Below, piece after piece: positions 1 to 5,539 of a stretch of DNA of 5,539 bases. Made by a program: the position numbers and the translations under genes. The DNA comes from Deltaproteobacteria bacterium. Lineage in GTDB: Bacteria > Desulfobacterota > DSM-4660 > Desulfatiglandales > Desulfatiglandaceae. Position 1 is the first letter of the stretch; each line of letters begins with the position of its first letter. The DNA lies in assembly GCA_019307165.1 (NCBI GenBank), contig JAFDKD010000245.1, forward strand, positions 1 through 5,539. Reading direction: 5' to 3'. A model generated the notes under the pieces. It worked only from the letters and a program-made list of their open reading frames with translations. It was not told the origin of the DNA and searched no databases.

Positions 1-348
1 CCGGTAGCGTTCGGAGCAATTCTCTTCATCAAACCCTCTGCCCCCGATGAGCACTATTTTACCGAAAGGCATATGGCGGTTTTCGCATTCCCATATATCC
101 GGACCATCCAGCCAGATTGCGCCGTCCCGCACAAGATCGAGATTGTTCGTCCACACTAAAAAAGAAGCCGATTCATCGGAAGGGTTCCCCAGCTCAACCC
201 CCATGTCGGGTTTGAGTACAATATTCCGCTTTCCGGCAGAGGCCCAGGAGGTAACGTCCCCTTCCGGGAACATCCGGGTTTGGCCGTCTCTATCTGCGTG
301 TTCGATAAGCTCTCGAATCTCTATAATAAGGCCGTCGAAAAGCTTCAT
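1..348 (-). CDS. CO dehydrogenase/acetyl-CoA synthase beta-subunit-like protein (CdhC/AcsB-related), partial, C-terminus beyond left edge
   Basis: The frame opens with ATG at 348-346 and runs without a stop to base 1, giving 116 residues (MKLFDGLIIEIRELIEHADR...); the rest lies outside the window. Residues 44-116 resemble the segment of CdhC/AcsB that precedes the A-cluster domain. Matching features in order are VELGNP at 51-56, a V-x-DG-x-I strand at 73-78, GPDI at 82-85, PFGKIVLIGG at 94-103 and an acidic EEN..ERY tail at 108-115. In known proteins this family builds or cleaves acetyl-CoA at a Ni-Fe-S A-cluster. The cluster cysteines would lie further downstream, so enzymatic activity cannot be judged. 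Only two cysteines (C88, C111) are visible. The gene starts 2 bases after the stop of the preceding ATPase and has no clear Shine-Dalgarno, so translation probably depends on coupling. The family call rests on remembered motifs and is moderate. Confidence 0.6.
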   Translation of the reverse strand, partial: MKLFDGLIIEIRELIEHADRDGQTRMFPEGDVTSWASAGKRNIVLKPDMGVELGNPSDESASFLVWTNNLDLVRDGAIWLDGPDIWECENRHMPFGKIVLIGGRGFDEENCSERYR

Positions 349-350
349 TT

Positions 351-1145
351 TTAAGTAGACGCCTGCTGTTGTTCCAGGTTCTCCCGTGCAATGAGTGCCG
401 CCCCGAGTGCACCGGTTATTTGTGGGTCGATGTTCAGCGCTTTTAACGGATACCCGAGCGCTTGTCCCAGGGCGAGGGCCACGCCCATGTTTTTAGCGAC
501 GCCCCCGGTAAAGGCAATATCTTGTTCCACACCGATCCCCTTGGCAAGAGAGGCCGCACGATTGGCCATTGCACGGCTGAGTCCATTGATGATGTCTGAA
601 ACCTCTTTTCCCTCGTTGACAAGAGAGACAACCTCTGTCTCGGCAAAGACAACGCACTGGTTGGAAATATTCACCTTCTCGGTTGACTTCAAAGACAGCT
701 CGCCCATCTCCTCCAATTCTACATCAAGGGCCTCTGCAATCACTTCCAGAAAACGACCGGTTCCGGCAGCGCACTTGTCATTGTAGCTGTATCGTATCAC
801 ATCGCCATGTTCATCAATCCTGATCGCCTTGGCGTCCTGCCCGCCGATATCGACCACCGTTCGTATCGAAGGCACGTTCCACCACGCCCCTCTGCCGTGG
901 CAGGCAATCTCGGATTCCACTGAATCCACGAAGGGAATTTGACTTTTCCCATATCCGGTGCCCACCGCATATGATATATCATCCATGGAGAGGCCGGCAG
1001 CCTGCAACACCGAATTTATCACCAGTCTTGCAGACTCCTGTGGTTTGGGCCTTGATCGAATCGTTGCCGTGGAAACAATTTCTTCATTTTTCATTAACAC
1101 CGCCTTTGCAGTGAGTGAACCGATATCGCAACCTGCGACTATCAT
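351..1145 (-). CDS. BadF/BadG/BcrA/BcrD-type Fe-S ATPase, second of a tandem pair (BzdQ/BcrD- or HgdC-like)
   Basis: A 264-residue ASKHA-fold ATPase of the family that activates 2-hydroxyacyl-CoA dehydratases (HgdC) or forms the ATPase half of benzoyl-CoA reductase. Visible motifs: phosphate-1 loop GCDIGS (5-10), GTGYGK (62-67), ACHGRGA (81-87), phosphate-2 DIGGQDAKAI (99-108) and nucleotide-binding TGGVAKN (213-219). The two cysteines that in HgdC hold one [4Fe-4S] cluster across the dimer interface are present: C125 in NDKCAAGTG and C164 in NQCVVFAETE. ATP hydrolysis in this family drives electron transfer to the catalytic subunits in the cytoplasm. The length fits the short ATPase subunits of the Bzd type. 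The start overlaps the previous stop in ATGA (1145-1142), and GGGAGGG at 1156-1150 lies 4 bases upstream. It most likely forms a heterodimer with the product of 1142-1936. The family call is firm; the substrate system is not. Confidence 0.93.
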   Translation of the reverse strand: MIVAGCDIGSLTAKAVLMKNEEIVSTATIRSRPKPQESARLVINSVLQAAGLSMDDISYAVGTGYGKSQIPFVDSVESEIACHGRGAWWNVPSIRTVVDIGGQDAKAIRIDEHGDVIRYSYNDKCAAGTGRFLEVIAEALDVELEEMGELSLKSTEKVNISNQCVVFAETEVVSLVNEGKEVSDIINGLSRAMANRAASLAKGIGVEQDIAFTGGVAKNMGVALALGQALGYPLKALNIDPQITGALGAALIARENLEQQQAST

Positions 1146-1936
1146 GAGTCCCTCCCGTTCATATTTTCACTGGCAAACAGGGCTGCACCGATGGCGCCTG
1201 CAAGCTGAGGATCCGCTTTTCGGGCCGTCTTTATTCTGTGCCCGATAATTTTTTCGAGCGCATCCTTTACGCCTGCGTTCTTTGCGACCCCCCCGGTCAT
1301 ACAGATTTCAGGCTCGATGCCGATACTGTTTACCAGGATGGCAACCCTGCTCGCCATGGCCGTGTTTATTCCGGCGCCGATTTCTTCAAAAGGCGTGCCG
1401 CTGTTGAGGAGTTTTATGGCATCTGCCTGTGCCCACACCGTACAAGTGGAGGCAAAGGTAACGGGCGATCGGCCCTTTGATGAACATGCTCCCAGCTCGG
1501 TAAGATCGATTCCGAGCACGCCTGCCATCACCTCCAAAAAACGCCCCGTACCGGACGCACATTTATCATTGGCGATAAATTTTTCCACCTTGCCCCTGCC
1601 ATCCAGCTTGATGGCCTTACAGTCCTGCCCCCCGATATCGACGGCCGTCCTGACTGCGGGAATGAGCCAGTTTGCCCCCTTCCCGTGGCACGATATCTCG
1701 GAAATCGCTTCATCTACAAAAGAGATCTTTTTCCTGCCATAACCGGTGCCGACACAGTATTGTAAATCCTCCAGCCTAAGCCCGGCCGAGGAGAGCGCAT
1801 CCCCCATAGCCTTTTCGGCGGATTCTTGAGGTTTTACTTTGGATTTAATTATTGCTGATCCGACAATTCTTGTGTTTTTCATGATAACCGCCTTTGATGT
1901 CAGTGAACCGACATCGCATCCAGCCACAATGCTCAT
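1142..1936 (-). CDS. BadF/BadG/BcrA/BcrD-type Fe-S ATPase, first of a tandem pair (BzdP/BcrA- or HgdC-like)
   Basis: A 264-residue paralogue of the next gene, collinear with it over its whole length. Motifs: GCDVGS (6-11), GTGYGR (63-68), SCHGKGA (82-88), DIGGQDCKAI (100-109) and TGGVAKN (214-220). The presumed [4Fe-4S] cysteines are C126 in NDKCASGTG and C165 in STCTVWAQAD. The second site departs from the usual C-x-VFAE-(S/T)E pattern: F-A-E is replaced by W-A-Q, and the following region is less conserved. An additional cysteine, C106, sits next to the phosphate-2 loop. Its role is presumably ATP-driven electron delivery to the two dehydratase/reductase-like subunits encoded just upstream. 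The ATG at 1936-1934 overlaps the previous TGA (1935-1933), with GAGGAG at 1948-1943 placed 6 bases upstream inside the previous gene's last codons. This arrangement implies coupled, stoichiometric translation. Confidence 0.93.
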   Translation of the reverse strand: MSIVAGCDVGSLTSKAVIMKNTRIVGSAIIKSKVKPQESAEKAMGDALSSAGLRLEDLQYCVGTGYGRKKISFVDEAISEISCHGKGANWLIPAVRTAVDIGGQDCKAIKLDGRGKVEKFIANDKCASGTGRFLEVMAGVLGIDLTELGACSSKGRSPVTFASTCTVWAQADAIKLLNSGTPFEEIGAGINTAMASRVAILVNSIGIEPEICMTGGVAKNAGVKDALEKIIGHRIKTARKADPQLAGAIGAALFASENMNGRDS

Positions 1937-3333
1937 AACAATCTCCTCAATTTAAAAAATTCATCCAGCCGTTCGGAGGTTGCGTCCCACGACTCCACCC
2001 GATCGTCAAAGGCATCAGCATACATAATGTGAGTTGGATACCCGCTTTTTTCTAAATCTTTAGCGATAAGCTTCACATTCGACCATGTATTTCTGCATCC
2101 GGGAGTACCGTTGTATATCATGCAATCCGCGCCGTACAGTTTTCCCAAGGCGAGCGCATCATCCAGCCACATGTGGGGAGCATCATAAGGGCCCCGGATA
2201 GAACGGACCATGGGCATTCTTGCGTTCATTTCAGCGATGCTGTCGATCATCGTGTCAAGATCGCCCGTTTCGATTCTGTATGCTTCTTCTTCCCTTCCCC
2301 TGGTGTAAGGAACATTGTCTGAAAAAAATCGGCTCAATATCCCCCCGATATGGGAGATTTCATGCTGGTCAAGCCATTGCCACAACCTCAGGTTAACGGT
2401 GTAGTGGTCGATGTAGAAAAAAAAGGCCCGGCATTTCTCCTGTCCGGATTTTATACCGGAGATGCCGGCTTCGGCGTTCTGTTGCACTGCTTTCGCCATG
2501 GTTGTGAGCAATTCCGTATACTCGGGCGATCCACCGAACATAAATCGTCCGGAATAGATAAAGAGATTGTATACCGACGGCAGGGGATTGGGAACCAGGC
2601 ATTCCATCTCTTCCAGATCCGCAATGATCTCATCCTGTTTACTCATCTCATTTAACACTCCACGGAGTTTGTCCTCATCAAGTTTTTTCCCTGTCTGCCC
2701 TTCGATAAAAGCGATCAATGCCTTGTAGTCGTCTCGATGATACGCTTTTGTTCTTTCATCGGTGAGGCCTGCGGGGAAGTTGAGTTGGAAAAAGGGTTTA
2801 TCCATATAGGCTGAAGCGAAAGAGTACGCGTTGGCGTTGGTATCACATATCCCTCCGGTGTCGATCACGATGAAATCTATGTCTTCCCCAAGACCCGCCA
2901 TATACGCGCCCAGGGCACCCCGCTGTGATGAGCAGGAGGTTTCGGTAAACCCGCTCTCAACACAGTAGTCCAGATAATCGAATGCACCCCGTTTCCATGT
3001 AAGCCCGGCCAGCGCGCTAAGAATTTCCAGCGTTACGGGAACCGTATCCATGGCATACAAAATCGCGGGAGAAAAACAGAAAGTCGTCATGGCAAGTTTC
3101 TTGCCTTTTTCATGGGCAGTGATGATATTTTCAAAGTATCCGGCGGCAAGTTTCAGAAAGCTCACCCCGGGTTCGCCCTCGCTGACGATAGGGTCGAGAA
3201 TGCCCTTAAAATATGGAACATACGACAGGACCCGCCTGAACTCTTTTTCTGTTCCAAGCGCCGACTTGTAGGCTGTCTCCATGGTGGTCCACAGCATCCA
3301 GTCAAAATTGTATTCCTTTATTTCCGGCCTCAT
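1933..3333 (-). CDS. 2-hydroxyacyl-CoA dehydratase / benzoyl-CoA reductase family large subunit (BzdO/BcrB-like)
   Basis: A 466-residue Fe-S subunit of the HgdA/HgdB-BcrB/BcrC family. The N-terminal ~70 residues look helical. They are followed by the first family motif TTFCFSPAILYA (C86, 82-93), then ETSCSSQRGALGAYMAG (C134), an ICDT segment in a glycine-rich loop (C163), and near the C-terminus YNGTPGCRNTW (C413). From C413 to the end (R-L-D-E-F-F) it lines up with the C-terminal segment I recall for Thauera BcrB, which supports the BcrB/BzdO assignment. The length is close to the usual 440-450 residues. C86, C134, C163 and C413 align with four cysteines of the 377-residue partner and are the candidate [4Fe-4S] ligands. 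It lacks the PGEL glutamate seen after the first cysteine in the partner. GGAG at 3344-3341, 7 bases before the ATG, supports the start; 10 bases separate it from the previous stop. The substrate is unknown. Confidence 0.85.
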   Translation of the reverse strand: MRPEIKEYNFDWMLWTTMETAYKSALGTEKEFRRVLSYVPYFKGILDPIVSEGEPGVSFLKLAAGYFENIITAHEKGKKLAMTTFCFSPAILYAMDTVPVTLEILSALAGLTWKRGAFDYLDYCVESGFTETSCSSQRGALGAYMAGLGEDIDFIVIDTGGICDTNANAYSFASAYMDKPFFQLNFPAGLTDERTKAYHRDDYKALIAFIEGQTGKKLDEDKLRGVLNEMSKQDEIIADLEEMECLVPNPLPSVYNLFIYSGRFMFGGSPEYTELLTTMAKAVQQNAEAGISGIKSGQEKCRAFFFYIDHYTVNLRLWQWLDQHEISHIGGILSRFFSDNVPYTRGREEEAYRIETGDLDTMIDSIAEMNARMPMVRSIRGPYDAPHMWLDDALALGKLYGADCMIYNGTPGCRNTWSNVKLIAKDLEKSGYPTHIMYADAFDDRVESWDATSERLDEFFKLRRLL

Positions 3334-3343
3334 GATCTATCTC

Positions 3344-4477
3344 CTAAGCGATTCTTTCCAAAAAGGCATCGATTCTCATTTCCACCCGCCCGGTCTCGAC
3401 CAGCGGGCCATACTCTCTTTCCAGTCGAAGGCACGGGGTACCTGATGCTTCAAGATCCCGCTCGAACAATCCGTTTTCAGAGCCGTGGAGATCGCAAAAT
3501 CTGACGTTCTGGAGAATGACGCCGTCCACCTTGGCGGTTTCAATCTTTTCCTTTAATATGGACAGCCGTTGTTTGTAATTTCCAAACATCCTGGGACATA
3601 CCGAGTTGGCGAGATATCTTTGAGCCAGTGCATTCACAGGATCACCTGTTTCGGAGACCTCATCGGTCTCATGCCGGACGCCGAAACAGAGGTTTTCGTT
3701 CACCACAATCGCATCACAATCTTCTATGAGGTGAATCAACGAAATATCATCACTAATGCTCCCCACTACCATAAGCCGCTTTTTCCCATTTTTTGCGCCG
3801 GTTTTCCCCTTAAGTTCATCAATTAGATTCTCAAGCAACCGGTTGTACCCTTCTCGGTCCATTACGGTCCCCGCGACCGCGACCGCAAAGGCCTGTGTGC
3901 CGGATATGGGCGGATTATCAACCGTCCTCATTTGTTCAAGTTGTTGAAGCAGCCGTCTTCCTTTGTTGTATATCCTAATCGATTCTTTCAGCGCATCTTC
4001 TGAAATAGTTACTTTAAAATGTGATTCAACGCTTGCTATCAAGCGCTTTATCTCTTCGACAAACCAGTTCATTCCATGGTTTTCAATCTTGTGGGGGACG
4101 TCAAAATAGTGAAAAAAGGATGGGACAATCCCCTTATAGTCTTCGCCGGCTTTTCGCCAGCACTCATCCAACCGTCGCATCGCATCACATCCCGGGGTTA
4201 ATACGAGGCCGTCCAGGAAAGAAAATCTCCCCTCACCCGCCAACTGGAGTATGCATTTCGGGAAGGTGCAGATATAGGGCCCATAGTAGGCATCCCCGAT
4301 CTCCATGCTTTGTGTATCGATCCCCCGCATTCGATAAGGAAGCATACCTGCCGCATGAAACAGTTCTCCCGGCATAAATGAGCAGGTATAGCCGACTATT
4401 TTGCAGCCTTTTTTTTCGGCGCTCAGAACGGACGGGTTTTTTAAATGCGCCGCCGCATCCATAAATATGTTCATCAT
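3344..4477 (-). CDS. 2-hydroxyacyl-CoA dehydratase / benzoyl-CoA reductase family small subunit (BzdN/BcrC-like)
   Basis: A 377-residue Fe-S subunit with the family's signatures in order: GYTCSFMPGELFHAAGMLP (29-47, C32), YICTFPKC (68-75, C70 and C75), TPGCDAMRRL (94-103, C97), and near the C-terminus VRFCDLHGSE (325-334, C328) followed by TPCLRLEREYG. The last block is typical of the subunit that ends in C-D-x-H-G-x-E and L-E-x-E-Y. Length and position match BzdN/BcrC. The protein has 11 cysteines in all, including C25, C106, C254, C264, C294 and C349. It should pair with the 466-residue subunit to form a cytoplasmic catalytic heterodimer that accepts low-potential electrons from the ATPases. 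Two ATGs lie in tandem (4477 and 4474); GGGAGG at 4490-4485 gives a 7-base spacer to the first, which also overlaps the upstream TGA. The family is clear. Whether the reaction is dehydration, ring reduction or something else is not. Confidence 0.9.
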   Translation of the reverse strand: MMNIFMDAAAHLKNPSVLSAEKKGCKIVGYTCSFMPGELFHAAGMLPYRMRGIDTQSMEIGDAYYGPYICTFPKCILQLAGEGRFSFLDGLVLTPGCDAMRRLDECWRKAGEDYKGIVPSFFHYFDVPHKIENHGMNWFVEEIKRLIASVESHFKVTISEDALKESIRIYNKGRRLLQQLEQMRTVDNPPISGTQAFAVAVAGTVMDREGYNRLLENLIDELKGKTGAKNGKKRLMVVGSISDDISLIHLIEDCDAIVVNENLCFGVRHETDEVSETGDPVNALAQRYLANSVCPRMFGNYKQRLSILKEKIETAKVDGVILQNVRFCDLHGSENGLFERDLEASGTPCLRLEREYGPLVETGRVEMRIDAFLERIA

Positions 4478-5539
4478 GCTCGAACCTCCCTGCGGAGCAA
4501 GCGTGCCTGAAGGGCGTCAAGCGCCTTTTCCGTCTCCTCATCATACCCGTTATCATTTCCATCAGGGGCAAGCCACTCGGACAGCATGACGACGATTTGC
4601 GGCGCGACCAACCGGCCGACAGGCTTCAATCCCACAAGCACTTCCCTCGTCAGCCACTTTAGCGTATCCTCAAACTCAAACAGATCGACGGAATTTGCAA
4701 ACTGACTGATCATTGAAGCGATGACATCCGGTTTGTGCTCCCTGATCCGATTGGCCGTCATGCACAGTATGTTGATCGTATCGGCAAGGTCAGACACATT
4801 GAGCGCTGAAATCCCTTTCTCCGCAACCTCCGCCACTTCCTCTTCGGGAAGGGCCTGGACGAGGGCGGCCTTGCGATTCATTCCGCCTATTCCGGCATTC
4901 AGGGCGGATGGGTACCGTTTTACCATTTCAACGACCAGATGCGGGTTGTCCCTCAATAGCTCAAGCCATACTTTGTTTACGGAACCCCTGCCGTCTCGAA
5001 CCGCATCCAACCCTTTCCATAACCGTTCAACATCGATCGTATTCAAGGCCTCTTCCAAAAGCCGCGACAGATCATCGGGGAATTTCGGCGAACTCGGGTC
5101 GCCAATCAATGCGCTGCCTGTGTGCGACTTTCTGGCAAATTCGGCCAATTCGTTGACAAGCAGGCCGATATGCCGCCCATCAAGTTCTCGAAGCATGGAA
5201 AGCAACACATCCGCCTGGAGATCGGGGGGGAAATTGTTAAATCGCGCGGCCGTATCTTGTAAAACACCGAGCACAAGATTGACGGCGCCTGGGATAAGTG
5301 CCGCGAGTAATATCGGCTTTGCCGGATAGTTCCACAGGGCATCATTAATGTTTTTCACCAGTGTCAAAATATCCGTGCCCGAGTTGTCCGCAAAATCCTT
5401 AATTTCACCAAAATCAACGCTTTCGACCCATTTCTCAAACGAGGCCTTGAAACGATCGGAAAAAAAGGTGGGATGGGTATCATGTATTTCATTGACGATA
5501 CGCATTGCACTGGTAAAGGCCGCGCCGGTTTCGGCGCCC
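4474..5539 (-). CDS. Unrecognised mostly helical, cysteine-poor protein, frame open at right edge (first ATG in window at 5505)
   Basis: I do not recognise this protein. From the ATG at 5505-5503 it has 343 residues, but no Shine-Dalgarno precedes that ATG and the frame continues without a stop through GAETGAAFTSA to the window edge. The true start may therefore lie outside. The sequence looks almost wholly alpha-helical, with short helices separated by P, G and N, as in helical-repeat scaffold proteins. Residues 64-82 (P-I-L-L-A-A-L...V-L-G-V-L) are a hydrophobic stretch that could be a buried or membrane-touching helix. Residues 316-330 are acidic, and the C-terminus is arginine-rich. Only one cysteine (C248) is present, so it is unlikely to carry an Fe-S cluster. 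Its TGA (4476-4474) overlaps the ATG of the BzdN/BcrC-like subunit, placing it in the same operon. A scaffold, chaperone or membrane-tethering partner of the reductase is possible; that is inference only. Confidence 0.8.
   Translation of the reverse strand, partial: GAETGAAFTSAMRIVNEIHDTHPTFFSDRFKASFEKWVESVDFGEIKDFADNSGTDILTLVKNINDALWNYPAKPILLAALIPGAVNLVLGVLQDTAARFNNFPPDLQADVLLSMLRELDGRHIGLLVNELAEFARKSHTGSALIGDPSSPKFPDDLSRLLEEALNTIDVERLWKGLDAVRDGRGSVNKVWLELLRDNPHLVVEMVKRYPSALNAGIGGMNRKAALVQALPEEEVAEVAEKGISALNVSDLADTINILCMTANRIREHKPDVIASMISQFANSVDLFEFEDTLKWLTREVLVGLKPVGRLVAPQIVVMLSEWLAPDGNDNGYDEETEKALDALQARLLRREVRA
4485..4490 (-). promoter_or_regulatory. Ribosome binding site GGGAGG deciding between two tandem ATG codons
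   Basis: GGGAGG reads on the minus strand from 4490 to 4485, followed by a 7-base spacer (TTCGAGC) to the ATG at 4477-4475. The second in-frame ATG at 4474-4472 would have a 10-base spacer. The shorter spacing and the ATGA overlap with the upstream stop favour the first ATG as the start of the BzdN/BcrC-like subunit. Confidence 0.7.

Noticed and set aside
349..350. Possible terminator or promoter between the ATPase and the ACS-like gene
   Set aside because: Only 2 bases separate the genes, with no hairpin or promoter-like spacing, so they are co-transcribed.
47..358. 103-residue plus-strand frame at the left edge
   Set aside because: The opposite strand carries a continuous frame with CdhC/AcsB-like motifs starting 2 bases after the ATPase stop, so the plus-strand frame is the shadow.
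391..786. 131-residue plus-strand frame opposite the second ATPase
   Set aside because: The minus strand here encodes clear ATPase motifs; the plus-strand frame is low-complexity S/P/T-rich shadow sequence.
1317..1742. 141-residue plus-strand frame opposite the first ATPase
   Set aside because: It is a shadow of the ATPase gene and is similar to the 391-786 shadow only because the two ATPases are paralogues.
3871..3887. Short repeated gcgacc units
   Set aside because: Only two to three copies inside the small subunit gene, encoding an A-V-A-V-A stretch; a codon coincidence rather than a repeat element.
4721..5329. 202-residue open frame on the plus strand
   Set aside because: It is antisense to the helical protein gene, rich in serine, arginine and proline with no recognisable motif, and fits the pattern of a shadow frame.
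5522..5537. Perfect 6-bp GC-rich hairpin (gcgccg / cggcgc, 4-base loop)
   Set aside because: It has no T-tract on either side and lies in the open reading frame of the first gene (codons for G-A-E-T-G-A), so it is not supported as a terminator.

Overview
The window is a densely packed operon fragment read entirely on the minus strand, from the right edge towards the left. Gene-to-gene spacing is minimal: three ATGA overlaps and gaps of 10 and 2 bases, with strong Shine-Dalgarno sequences before four of the genes. It carries no RNA gene, insertion sequence, CRISPR array, promoter or terminator that I can support. Base composition is close to balanced. The gene content points to a strict anaerobe, most plausibly a sulfate-reducing or syntrophic bacterium of the Desulfobacterota type. 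That placement is inferred from gene families only.

In transcription order the genes are: (1) an unrecognised, mostly helical, cysteine-poor protein whose frame is open at the right edge (4474-5539); (2) a 377-residue and (3) a 466-residue subunit of the 2-hydroxyacyl-CoA dehydratase / benzoyl-CoA reductase (HgdB/BcrB/BcrC) family (3344-4477 and 1933-3333); (4) and (5) two paralogous 264-residue BadF/BadG/BcrA/BcrD (HgdC-type) ATPases (1142-1936 and 351-1145); and (6) the first 116 residues of a protein resembling the CO dehydrogenase/acetyl-CoA synthase beta subunit (CdhC/AcsB), cut by the left edge (1-348).

Genes 2 to 5 form a complete set for an ATP-driven low-potential electron-transfer enzyme. 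Two Fe-S ATPase subunits would hydrolyse ATP and pass one electron at a time to a two-subunit Fe-S catalytic unit. The order and approximate lengths match the bzdNOPQ layout of class I benzoyl-CoA reductases of the Azoarcus type. The catalytic subunits, however, look divergent, so the substrate should be treated as unknown: an aromatic acyl-CoA, a 2-hydroxyacyl-CoA, another small molecule, or a metalloprotein centre.

The unusual part is the context. The four-gene set lies between an uncharacterised helical protein and an acetyl-CoA-synthase-like protein in one translationally coupled unit. This suggests an uncharacterised ATP-dependent reductase system with dedicated partners, possibly linked to C1 or acetyl-CoA chemistry.
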